Part shown: positions 1-7,027 of the stretch, piece by piece | Layout of the letters: each line of letters opens with the position of its first letter | Position numbering within the stretch: position 1 is the first letter of the stretch | Origin: a bacterium | Lineage (GTDB): Bacteria; Patescibacteriota; Minisyncoccia; Moranbacterales; DUUL01 | Assembly: GCA_030641245.1 (NCBI GenBank) | Contig: DAOWHU010000058.1 | Span: forward strand, 1-15,711 | Direction: 5' to 3' | DNA: 15,711 nucleotides | Made by a program: the position numbers and the translations under genes | The notes under the pieces: generated by a model | Told to the model about the DNA's origin: nothing | The model's input: the letters and a program-made list of their open reading frames with translations, nothing else | The model's database searches: none

Positions 1-2
1 CA

Positions 3-671
3 AAAAATCTTAGCAAAACCTATCAGAGTGGAGAAGTCGAAACGAAGGCTCTTCAAGAAGCCACTTTCGATATTGAGGCAGGAGAATTCATTGCCATTAT
101 GGGTCCTAGTGGATCTGGGAAATCAACCCTGATGCAAATTTTGGGGTTTTTAGACAAACAAACTGGCGGCGATTATTTTTTTCAAGGAAAGAACGCTAAA
201 AATTATTCTGATGACGAGCTTTCTGATATCAGGAATCAAGAGATTGGCTTTGTGTTTCAGTCTTTCAACCTTCTTCCGAAGACTACTGTTTACGAAAATG
301 TGGAGTTGCCATTATTGTATAATGCCGACAAGGATGATGCACGGATTCACAAAACTAAAATAACAAAAGCCTTGGAAGCGGTTAGCTTGAATCATCGTGC
401 CAATTATTTTTCTAATCAAATCTCCGGAGGACAAAAGCAACGAGTAGCCATTGCTCGCTCTTTGGTCAATAACCCTAGTGTTATTTTTGCCGATGAGCCG
501 ACTGGAAATTTGGATTCAAAATCAGGAGAAAGGATTATGAAAATATTTAAAGATCTCAATAAAAATGGAAAAACTATCATCTTGGTTACTCATGAAAAAG
601 CAGTAGCGAAATACGCGCGAAGAATACTTTATGTAGAAGATGGAAAAATCATCAAAGATCAAGTGTCTTGA
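3..671 (+). CDS. ABC exporter ATP-binding subunit, MacB/LolD type (5' partial)
   Basis: ATPase of an ABC exporter of the MacB/LolD/FtsE class, which powers a FtsX-like permease without itself carrying substrate across the membrane. The reading frame is open to the left edge, with 222 residues visible before TGA; the family is about 225-235 aa, so only a few N-terminal residues are missing. The internal ATG at 99 cannot be the start because it lies inside the Walker A strand. In visible numbering: Walker [10 protein letters not shown] (34-42), Q-loop Gln86 followed by FNLLP, signature SGGQKQR (141-147), Walker B VIFADEP (160-166) with D-loop GNLDS, and H-loop His197. The FNLLP and GNLDS segments are typical of MacB/LolD. 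Two permease genes follow after a repeat-bearing 126-nt gap, so all three probably form one transporter. The substrate cannot be told from sequence. Confidence 0.95.
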   Translation, partial: KNLSKTYQSGEVETKALQEATFDIEAGEFIAIMGPSGSGKSTLMQILGFLDKQTGGDYFFQGKNAKNYSDDELSDIRNQEIGFVFQSFNLLPKTTVYENVELPLLYNADKDDARIHKTKITKALEAVSLNHRANYFSNQISGGQKQRVAIARSLVNNPSVIFADEPTGNLDSKSGERIMKIFKDLNKNGKTIILVTHEKAVAKYARRILYVEDGKIIKDQVS

Positions 672-677
672 TCTTTG

Positions 678-793
678 AATTTTCAATTTCACAATTAAAT
701 AATTTTCAATAAACGCAAGCGAAGCTTACCTGGGTTTGAAAATTTGGAAATTGAAAATTTATTGAAAATTGGTTTATTGTAAATTGTAAATTT
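678..793. repeat. AT-rich imperfect inverted repeat in ATPase-permease gap
   Basis: The gap between the ATPase stop and the permease start is largely an imperfect palindrome. The 13-mer AATTTTCAATAAA at 701-713 is repeated exactly in reverse complement at 758-770. Outward, 678-700 pairs more loosely with 771-793. The inner part holds a few GC-bearing bases (714-734) and a direct repeat of GAAAATTT-like words (735-760). It could fold as a long weak hairpin in mRNA. It resembles interspersed intergenic repeats rather than a promoter; I see no good -35/-10 pair in it. Confidence 0.6.
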
Positions 794-797
794 ATTA

Positions 798-2045
798 GTG
801 TATTTATTAAACGCTTTAAAATTTTCCCAAAAAAATTTACTCGCGAACAAAACTCGTTCTTTTTTGACTATTCTGGGAATAATTATTGGAGTAGCGGCCG
901 TTATTATAATTATGGCTATGGGTAATTCGGCTCAAAGATTGATCTTAAAACAAGTTGAGGGGTTAGGATCAAATTTAATAGCGATAACTCCTGGCGCTTC
1001 TGATGAAAAAGGCCCTCCGGCAGCTCTATACGGAATTGTTGTTAAAACCCTTGTAAATGACGACTTGGAAGTCATAAAAAAAGACAAAAACATCAAAGGT
1101 TTGGCGGCGATTGCTGGTTACAGTAACGGAACAGTATTAGTCTCTAGAGACGGAACAGAAGAGAATCTTAGCTTAATGGGAACCACTAGTAGTTATTTAG
1201 AGGTGGCCGATACAGAAATTTTCCAGGGACGTTTTTTTCTTGAAAAAGATGATAACAATTTAGATAAGATAGTGGTGTTGGGACACACCATAGCGAAAGA
1301 TTTTTTCAAAAACGAAAGTCCTCTGAATAAAAAAATAAAAATAAAAAATCATTATTTTAGAGTCATTGGAGTTTTAGAAGAGGAGGGTACCTCGGCTTTT
1401 GGGGCGGCCAGCCAAAATGATTCGGTGCTTATTCCAGTCAAAACCGCTCAAAAGTTAATTTTAGGGACAGACCATTTGAATTTTATTAGAATAAAAATAG
1501 CAGAAGTTGATCAAATTGATCAAGCCAAGAAGCGAGTTACTGAAATATTAAGAACTCAACACGATATTGACGATCCCAGTAAAGATGATTTTTCCATCAA
1601 AGATCAAACTATGGCCTTGGAAACGCTTAAGGGGGTAACTGATATTATTAGATATTTTCTTTTGGCAGTTGCTTCGGTTTCTTTGCTGGTAGGGGGAATT
1701 GGAATAATGAACATTATGCTTATTTCAGTTAATCAGAGAATAAAAGAGGTCGGACTAAGAAAATCAATTGGAGCTAAGAATCAGGATGTTCTGAATCAAT
1801 TTTTGATTGAATCAATTTTTGTTTCTTTAGTAGGAGGAGTGGTTGGAATAATTTTTGGAGTCGTAATTTCTTTTCTAATTTTCGTTGTTGTCAATTATCT
1901 TGGCTATGAATGGGAATTCTTGATATCTGGTTTATCAATTATAGTGGCGGTGACAATTTCTGTTCTAGTCGGTATTATTTTTGGAATTTATCCCGCCCGA
2001 AAGGCTTCTCAAATAAGTCCGATGGAGGCCTTGCATTACGAATAA
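798..2045 (+). CDS. ABC transporter permease, MacB/FtsX family (first of two)
   Basis: Integral membrane subunit of the MacB-type exporter, 415 aa. The topology is classical: TM1 at about 21-41, a large extracytoplasmic MacB_PCD domain (about 45-270), then an FtsX domain with three TM segments (about 286-308, 336-364, 376-399). The C-terminus GIYPARKASQISPMEALHYE matches the family's conserved end. The motif RKSIGAKNQDVL (about 321-332) is the cytoplasmic coupling region that contacts the ATPase. The GTG start at 798 is chosen because it precedes the N-terminal amphipathic/TM1 segment at the usual distance; no upstream in-frame ATG and no Shine-Dalgarno sequence are seen. Only 4 nt separate it from the second permease. 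MacB itself homodimerises, so two different permeases suggest a heterodimer, which is inference. Confidence 0.93.
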   Translation: MYLLNALKFSQKNLLANKTRSFLTILGIIIGVAAVIIIMAMGNSAQRLILKQVEGLGSNLIAITPGASDEKGPPAALYGIVVKTLVNDDLEVIKKDKNIKGLAAIAGYSNGTVLVSRDGTEENLSLMGTTSSYLEVADTEIFQGRFFLEKDDNNLDKIVVLGHTIAKDFFKNESPLNKKIKIKNHYFRVIGVLEEEGTSAFGAASQNDSVLIPVKTAQKLILGTDHLNFIRIKIAEVDQIDQAKKRVTEILRTQHDIDDPSKDDFSIKDQTMALETLKGVTDIIRYFLLAVASVSLLVGGIGIMNIMLISVNQRIKEVGLRKSIGAKNQDVLNQFLIESIFVSLVGGVVGIIFGVVISFLIFVVVNYLGYEWEFLISGLSIIVAVTISVLVGIIFGIYPARKASQISPMEALHYE

Positions 2046-2049
2046 TAAT

Positions 2050-3315
2050 ATGATCAGTTTTTTCAAATCACAAAAAACCGCTCTTGAATTAGCTTCAGGC
2101 AATTTATTTAGAGACAGGAAACGAACCTCCTTGTCTTTGTTGGGAGTGGTTATTGGAGTAATGCTAGTAATCGTAGTTTTATCTTTAGGAGCTGGAATAA
2201 AAGAATACGTTCTTGATCAAATCGAAGCCTTCGGTAGTGATATCATTAACGTTGAGATTAAAGTTCCCGGGAAAGACAAGAACTCTTCGGGGAATGCGGG
2301 TGGAATAGCTGGCGGAACTGAGATCAAAACTTTGACAATAGAGGATTCTGAAGAGCTAGCCAAACTAAAAAACCTGGGGGCTTGGTATGCAGGAACGATG
2401 GCCCAAGAGTTAGTTTCTTTCGAAAAAGAAAATGAGGTAACCATGATTATGGGCATAACTTTTGGAATTTTCGAGGTTGATAAAAATATGAAATTAGTAG
2501 AAGGAGAAGAATTCACCGAACAAGACGGGAGAAATTATCAAGAGTATGCTATTTTGGGAAGTGTTATAGCAGAGAATTTATTTGGTGACAAAAAGGCAGT
2601 TGGCCAAAAAGTTAAGATAGGCAGTCAGAAATACCTAGTTAGAGGAGTTTTGGAGAAACGAGGAGCCAACGGTTTTTTCGACTTCGATAGCATTGTTTAT
2701 TTGCCTACCCAGACGGTTCAAAAAAAACTTTTAGGAGTTGATCATGTTCAGTGGGCAGTCTTTAAGAGCAATGATACCGAAAAAGATCCGGTAACGATAA
2801 AAGCGATGGAAAAGATTTTGAGAAAAAATCATGATATCGACAGACCAATTGATGATGATTTTGCCATTACTTCTATGGCAGAAGCGACCGATATAGTCAG
2901 CCAAGTTTTTGCTATCTTAAACGCTTTGTTGATTGGTCTTACTTCTATTTCGCTAGTAGTGGGAGGAGTAGGCATAATGAACGTAATGTATGTAGCGGTT
3001 ACTGAGCGAACTTTTGAGATTGGGTTGAGAAAAGCACTGGGAGCTAAGAAACAAGACATTTTGATGCAATTTATTTATGAAGCTATAATTCTAACTATGA
3101 TTGGGGGAATAGTAGGAATTTTAGCTGGTTTCACATTTTCTAAAACAGCTGAAATAATTGCTTCAAAATTTGATTTTATTTTAAATTTCCCCGTTACTCT
3201 GTTCTCAGTAATTTTAGCGGTAGGGTTTTCCATGGTTACTGGAATTGTATTTGGTTATAAACCAGCCAAGAAAGCCTCGGAATTGACGCCTATCGAAGCC
3301 TTAAAAAATCTCTAA
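2050..3315 (+). CDS. ABC transporter permease, MacB/FtsX family (second of two)
   Basis: Second, diverged MacB/FtsX permease, 421 aa. TM1 is at about 29-49, the extracytoplasmic MacB_PCD domain at about 52-280, and three C-terminal TM segments at about 287-312, 340-362 and 382-403. The end, GYKPAKKASELTPIEALKNL, is a variant of the family C-terminus. The motif RKALGAKKQDIL parallels RKSIGAKNQDVL in the preceding protein, so the two are paralogues with clearly different outer domains. This copy has a Ser/Gly-rich stretch at about 78-90 just after TM1, absent from the first. The 4-nt spacing from the previous stop implies co-translation. No membrane-fusion (MacA/HlyD) gene is in the window; it could lie upstream. 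Confidence 0.93.
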   Translation: MISFFKSQKTALELASGNLFRDRKRTSLSLLGVVIGVMLVIVVLSLGAGIKEYVLDQIEAFGSDIINVEIKVPGKDKNSSGNAGGIAGGTEIKTLTIEDSEELAKLKNLGAWYAGTMAQELVSFEKENEVTMIMGITFGIFEVDKNMKLVEGEEFTEQDGRNYQEYAILGSVIAENLFGDKKAVGQKVKIGSQKYLVRGVLEKRGANGFFDFDSIVYLPTQTVQKKLLGVDHVQWAVFKSNDTEKDPVTIKAMEKILRKNHDIDRPIDDDFAITSMAEATDIVSQVFAILNALLIGLTSISLVVGGVGIMNVMYVAVTERTFEIGLRKALGAKKQDILMQFIYEAIILTMIGGIVGILAGFTFSKTAEIIASKFDFILNFPVTLFSVILAVGFSMVTGIVFGYKPAKKASELTPIEALKNL

Positions 3316-3318
3316 AAG

Positions 3319-3347
3319 TTGATTCAGAGTGATAAAATTGTTAAAAT
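3319..3347 (+). promoter_or_regulatory. Putative sigma70-type promoter for the PpiC-ferredoxin-SufC unit
   Basis: TTGATT (3319-3324), a 17-nt spacer, then TAAAAT (3342-3347) preceded by an extended -10 TG (3339-3340). It begins 4 nt after the permease stop and would start transcription near 3354, about 30 nt before the PpiC ATG. The TGTTAnnnT form recurs at three other gene-unit starts in the window. Confidence 0.5.
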
Positions 3348-3382
3348 GAAACAAGACTATTTCAAATAACTTTTTAAATAAT

Positions 3383-4420
3383 ATGAAAGAAAAAAGAAAA
3401 AGAAATATTAAGAAAATTCTTTTATCTATTGGACTATTGACAATCTTCGCTGTGATTTTTCTGATAGTTTTTTATTTCTGCAACCCTTTAAGCAAATTTA
3501 ATCAGACTTTTTTCAAAGTTATTCCGTATCCGATTTCTTTAATCGAAAAAGATACTTTGATAACAACTCGGGATCTTTTGTCCAATACTGAGTCTTTGGA
3601 AAAATTTTATTCTTCCCAGGACTTCTCTCAAATTGGAATGAGAGTTGATTTCGAGACCGAAGAAGGTCGAGAAAGACTGAAGATTAAAGAGAAAGAGGTT
3701 TTAAACAAGCTAATCGAAAATGAACTAATCCAAATCATAGCCAATTCTGAAGGAATTTATATTTCTCAAAAAGAGGCCGAGCAAGAACTGGTCACTAAAG
3801 CTCAGGAAGCCGGTAGTACGGAAAACCTAGCCTTAAGCCTTAAAAAGCTTTATAATTGGAGTTTGAGCGATTTTCGAGATAAAGTGATTTTGCCCCGTCT
3901 CTATTTGGGAGAATTAATTGATTATCATGAAAAAGAAATTAAGGGAAAAGAATTGCCTGGAAGTGAGATTGAAAAAGCTTATCAAGAATTAAAAAATGGA
4001 GTAAACTTTGAAAAGGTAGCCGATAAATATTCGCAAGGGGAAACAGCCAAAAATGGAGGCGGTTTAGGGTGGTTCAAGCGAGAGTATTTAGCGGATAACA
4101 TCACTGAAAAAGCCTACTCTATGAAGCCTGGAGAATTTTCCGAAACAATCAAAAGTTCACTAGGAAGCCATATAATTTATTTAGAAGAAACCCAAGAGAA
4201 AGACGGGGAAATTGAAGTAAAGTTGAAGCAAATATTCACGCAGGAAGGAAGTTTTTTGAACTGGCTAAACAAGGAAAAAAAGAAATTGTCTGTCAATGTT
4301 TTCTTGAAGGACTACCATTGGGACAATGAGCTTCAGCAAGTTAAATTCTCAAATCAAATTTTAGAAGCAAAAGAGGCGATTTTACGCAACAAATCCAACG
4401 GGGATCCTAGCGTTTATTAA
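3383..4420 (+). CDS. Membrane-anchored PpiC-type (parvulin) peptidyl-prolyl isomerase, SurA/PrsA-like
   Basis: Probable extracytoplasmic foldase that catalyses cis-trans isomerisation at proline bonds and chaperones exported proteins. The 345-aa protein has a basic N-terminus (KEKRKRNIKK) and one TM anchor at about 11-32 with no lipobox, so it should be bitopic with its bulk outside. A SurA_N-like helical chaperone region (about 85-185) precedes a parvulin domain at about 194-270. Parvulin landmarks visible are the NFEKVADKYSQ segment, the GGGLGWF loop (225-231), PGEFS (249-253) and GSHIIYL (261-267). About 75 charged residues of unclear role follow the domain. Its own promoter lies just upstream. 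The ferredoxin gene follows after 53 nt, though no functional link is evident. Confidence 0.88.
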   Translation: MKEKRKRNIKKILLSIGLLTIFAVIFLIVFYFCNPLSKFNQTFFKVIPYPISLIEKDTLITTRDLLSNTESLEKFYSSQDFSQIGMRVDFETEEGRERLKIKEKEVLNKLIENELIQIIANSEGIYISQKEAEQELVTKAQEAGSTENLALSLKKLYNWSLSDFRDKVILPRLYLGELIDYHEKEIKGKELPGSEIEKAYQELKNGVNFEKVADKYSQGETAKNGGGLGWFKREYLADNITEKAYSMKPGEFSETIKSSLGSHIIYLEETQEKDGEIEVKLKQIFTQEGSFLNWLNKEKKKLSVNVFLKDYHWDNELQQVKFSNQILEAKEAILRNKSNGDPSVY

Positions 4421-4473
4421 AAACAGTCCCATTAAAGATTATCTTTCCATTCGTAATTTTTTAATTTATAATA

Positions 4474-4668
4474 ATGGTTTTCAAAATCAAGGAAGAGCGC
4501 TGTATCGGTTGCGGAATTTGCCAATCAATTTGTCCAAAATGTTTTTCGATAGAAAATGGATTAGCTAAGGTTCTGGACTGTGACCCTGAAGACTGCGATT
4601 CTAAACAGGTTTCCGAAAGTTGTCCCTGTCAGGCTATAATAGTTGATGAAGACGCCATTTCTGAATAA
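4474..4668 (+). CDS. Small single-cluster [4Fe-4S] ferredoxin
   Basis: A 64-aa ferredoxin, a cytosolic one-electron carrier. Residues 10-21 give CxxCxxCxxxCP and Cys50-Pro51 supplies the last ligand. The overall spacing resembles monocluster ferredoxins of the Thermotoga type: Cys10, Cys13, Cys16 and Cys50 as cluster ligands, with Cys20 left over. In that family the spare cysteine forms a disulfide with a second one; Cys41 is the likely partner here, by analogy. Further cysteines at 23, 36 and 52 make it unusually Cys-rich. The redox partner is unknown. A SufC-like ATPase gene follows after 22 nt, suggesting an Fe-S-related role. No Shine-Dalgarno sequence precedes the ATG. Confidence 0.9.
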   Translation: MVFKIKEERCIGCGICQSICPKCFSIENGLAKVLDCDPEDCDSKQVSESCPCQAIIVDEDAISE

Positions 4669-4690
4669 TTTTTTAAATTTTTTAATCAAT

Positions 4691-5425
4691 ATGTTAAAAG
4701 TAACTGATTTAACCTTAAAAACTAAATCTGACAAAAAAATCATTGTCGATAAAGCTAATCTGGAGATTGGAAAAAATGAAATCCATTGTCTTTTGGGAAA
4801 AAACGGAAGTGGAAAAACTAGCTTGGCCTACGCTCTGATGGGAATAAATCTTAGTTTGATAGAGTCAGGAGAGATTGTTTTTCTTGGGAAGAACATCACC
4901 AAAAAGAAAATTCACAAGAGAGCTAAATTGGGGTTAACATTAGCTTTTCAAGAACCAGCGCGTTTCGAAGGTCTTTCGGTCAAAGACTTTCTTTTGGCCG
5001 GCAACAAAAGAAAGGCTAGGAAAAATATTGAAAATACTCTAAAAATCCTAGATTTAGACGAGACCATTTTAAACAGAAAAATTGATGATAAATTGAGTGG
5101 AGGAGAAAGAAAAAGGATTGAATTAGCATCCGTAGTTTTAATGGAGCCTAAATTAATGATTCTAGATGAGCCAGACGCTTCCTTGGACATCATAGTCTAT
5201 AACGAACTTTATGACTTGCTATTAAAAATAAAAAAACAACTGAAATGTTCTATCTTGCTAATAACTCATCGAGAGGAAGCTGGTCTTATAGCCGATAAAG
5301 CCACTCTTATCGATCAGGGTAAGACGATAACCAGTGGCAAATTTAGAGCAGTGATGTTGGAATATTGCCGAAGATCAAACGCCAAAAAAAAATGTATGGC
5401 TGGAAGAAAAGCTCGTAATAAATGA
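4691..5425 (+). CDS. SufC-like ABC ATPase, without adjacent SufB/SufD
   Basis: Soluble ABC-type ATPase of 244 aa resembling SufC, which normally drives the SufB-SufC-SufD scaffold in Fe-S cluster assembly. Motifs: Walker A GKNGSGKT (36-43), Q-loop Gln87 in AFQEPARFEG (SufC-like, where transport ATPases differ), signature LSGGERKRIEL (135-145), Walker B LMILDEP (155-161) with DASLDI, and H-loop His193 in ITHREE. The KR-IEL segment after the signature and the DASLDI loop favour SufC over transporter ATPases. The ATG at 4691 is preferred over 4643, which would overlap the ferredoxin and add 16 residues ahead of the conserved first strand. The C-terminal tail (about 217-244) is short, very basic and has Cys226 and Cys235, unlike typical SufC. 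No SufB or SufD gene adjoins it; the scaffold may be elsewhere or another partner may be used. Confidence 0.75.
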   Translation: MLKVTDLTLKTKSDKKIIVDKANLEIGKNEIHCLLGKNGSGKTSLAYALMGINLSLIESGEIVFLGKNITKKKIHKRAKLGLTLAFQEPARFEGLSVKDFLLAGNKRKARKNIENTLKILDLDETILNRKIDDKLSGGERKRIELASVVLMEPKLMILDEPDASLDIIVYNELYDLLLKIKKQLKCSILLITHREEAGLIADKATLIDQGKTITSGKFRAVMLEYCRRSNAKKKCMAGRKARNK

Positions 5426-5432
5426 TTCGACG

Positions 5433-5441
5433 TGTTATAAT
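5433..5441 (+). promoter_or_regulatory. Extended -10 promoter for the FtsA-like gene
   Basis: A perfect TATAAT (5436-5441) preceded by TG at 5433-5434. No convincing -35 box is present at the right distance, which extended -10 promoters can tolerate. Predicted transcription start is near 5448, giving an untranslated leader of about 90 nt before the ATG at 5540. The leader can form a weak stem: TTGTC (5455-5459) with GACAA (5495-5499), and inside it TGAA (5478-5481) with TTCA (5486-5489). Confidence 0.5.
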
Positions 5442-5539
5442 TTGGTAAAGAGGATTGTCACCAGATGCCGTTTTGAGTGAAATTTTTCAGCCGAGACAAG
5501 GTTTAGCGATAATCTCCATAATAAAAAGAAAATAAAACC

Positions 5540-6805
5540 ATGGCTTTATTTTTTGGAAAAAACAAAAAATCAAACAAAGATTTTTTCCTAGCTCTAGATG
5601 TAGGAACTGAATTTGTTAAAAGCTTGATATATAGAGTAGACCAAGAATCCCAAAAAGGGGTGGTTTATGGTGTTGGTAGAGCTAAGCAAAAAATTGGGAA
5701 TATGACCAGTGGAGCCGTTAGCGATATTGGAGGAGTTATTGGAACCTGTCGAAAATCTATTACTCTGGCTTGCCAAGAAGCCGGCATTGAAAATATTAAC
5801 AATACTATTATTGGAATAGCCGGTGAATTTGTGAAAGGATCGACAACCACTGTTCATTACGAAAGATCAAATCCTGAAGTGCGAATTGATATGCCGGAAA
5901 TAAAAAATATTATCCAAAAAATTCAATGGAAAGCCTTTGAGCGAATTAAAAAACAATTGGCCTATGAATCTGGTTGTGCTGACATTGAAGTGAAACTTAT
6001 CAACGCTTCAATCGTAAATGTCGAAATTGATGGCTACAGAGTAACTAATCCGGTCGGTTTTCAGGGAAGAGACGTTTCTATGAGTGTTTTTAATGCCTAT
6101 GCTCCCTTAGTTCATTTGGGAGCGATTCAAAGTATCGCCAAAGAACTTGGTTTAAAATTAGTTTCAATTGCAGCCGAACCTTATGCAGCTGTCAATGGGA
6201 TGGGATTGGAGAATCATCCAGATTTTGGTGCGATTTTAATAGATATCGGAGGAGGAACGACTGACATTGCGGTTATAAAAAACGGGAGCTTAGAAGGAAC
6301 GTCAATTTTAGGATTAGGAGGTAGAAGTTTTACTAAGAGTTTGGCCAAGAGATTCCACTTATCTATAGAGGAAGCCGAGGAGGCTAAATTGCTTTATGCT
6401 AAAGGAAAAATCGAGGATCAATATGTTAAAAAAATTGAAGATTCGCTAAGAGAGGATTGCGAAGTTTGGCTTTCTGGCGTAGAGATTGCCTTGGAGAATT
6501 TTTGTTCTTCTCGGTTAGACTCTTTACCTGCCAGAATTTTATTGTGTGGAGGAGGAAGCGGCTTGCCAGGAATTTATGAACAATTAAACTCAGAAAAATG
6601 GCTCAGTAAGATTCCTTTTCCTGACAAACCTACGGTCGGCTATATCCAACCTCGAGATATAATAAAAATCGTTGATAAAACTCAAAAATTGACTGACCCT
6701 CAAGACGTGACTCCAATGGGATTGGCAAGCCTAATTCTGGAGTCTAATAAGAAAGATGCGCTTTCTGAGGCTTTGACCAAAGCCATGAAAATAATTCAAA
6801 ATTAA
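5540..6805 (+). CDS. FtsA/PilM-like actin-fold ATPase
   Basis: A 421-aa actin-superfamily ATPase of the FtsA/PilM branch. Phosphate-1 motif LALDVGTEFVKSLI is at 17-30, an SHS2-like 1C domain at about 90-180, phosphate-2 motif LIDIGGGTTDIAVI at 233-246 and the adenosine motif ILLCGGGSGLPGI at 333-345. FtsA tethers FtsZ at the division site, while PilM binds the cytoplasmic tail of the bitopic pilus protein PilN. There is no ftsZ, pilN or other pilus gene nearby; the next gene is a bitopic protein with a cytoplasmic N-domain, which fits a PilM-like arrangement (inference). The last 15 residues could form a short amphipathic helix, as in FtsA, but this is weak. It has its own promoter, and a 222-nt gap holding a mobile-element-like palindrome follows. 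Confidence 0.82.
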   Translation: MALFFGKNKKSNKDFFLALDVGTEFVKSLIYRVDQESQKGVVYGVGRAKQKIGNMTSGAVSDIGGVIGTCRKSITLACQEAGIENINNTIIGIAGEFVKGSTTTVHYERSNPEVRIDMPEIKNIIQKIQWKAFERIKKQLAYESGCADIEVKLINASIVNVEIDGYRVTNPVGFQGRDVSMSVFNAYAPLVHLGAIQSIAKELGLKLVSIAAEPYAAVNGMGLENHPDFGAILIDIGGGTTDIAVIKNGSLEGTSILGLGGRSFTKSLAKRFHLSIEEAEEAKLLYAKGKIEDQYVKKIEDSLREDCEVWLSGVEIALENFCSSRLDSLPARILLCGGGSGLPGIYEQLNSEKWLSKIPFPDKPTVGYIQPRDIIKIVDKTQKLTDPQDVTPMGLASLILESNKKDALSEALTKAMKIIQN

Positions 6806-6812
6806 AAAATAT

Positions 6813-6997
6813 TTAGAACCTATCCAAGATCTCATATTTTACTAAAAAGAAGAAATTTTTAGCGAAAATTTTGAAAATTGAGGAATAATATCGGGATATT
6901 TTGACGAAGATTTGAAAAATTTACAGCAAAAATTTCGATTTTTTAGTAAATAAGTAATAATTTCATAAATTACGGTGAGATTTTAGACAGGTTCTTA
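6813..6997. mobile_element. MITE-like palindromic element with TTA flanks
   Basis: The 222-nt gap between the two genes is mostly a 179-bp element (6816-6994). Its ends are inverted repeats: GAACCTATCCAAGATCTCA at 6816-6834 against the reverse complement of 6976-6994, matching at 16 of 19 positions. TTA directly flanks both sides (6813-6815, 6995-6997), as a 3-bp target duplication would. Inside, TTTACTAAAAA (6838-6848) is exactly complementary to 6940-6950, a GAAATTTTT stretch just inside it pairs again, and the centre is AATATC-GG-GATATT (6887-6900), so nearly the whole element could fold as one hairpin. No transposase reading frame exists, so it would be non-autonomous. A 3-bp TNA-type duplication is known for some IS5-family elements; that assignment is inference. 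Confidence 0.65.
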
Positions 6998-7027
6998 GAA
7001 AAGCTTAGAAAATTTTAAAAACAAAAA

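Noticed and set aside
4467..4472. Perfect TATAAT with TTTCCA 17 nt upstream, just before the ferredoxin ATG
   Set aside because: Transcription would start inside the ferredoxin gene, after its ATG at 4474, and no later start codon would preserve the cluster motif; it looks like chance in AT-rich DNA.
4643..4690. Longer N-terminus for the SufC-like gene from ATG 4643
   Set aside because: It overlaps the ferredoxin gene and adds a Phe/Asn/Leu-rich stretch outside the family's normal start; ATG 4691 begins right at the conserved first strand.
5384..5425. A9 run near the end of the SufC-like gene as a frameshift site
   Set aside because: The alternative frame adds a tail (NVWLEEKLVIND...) with no recognisable SufC similarity and runs through the next promoter; the in-frame short end is simpler.
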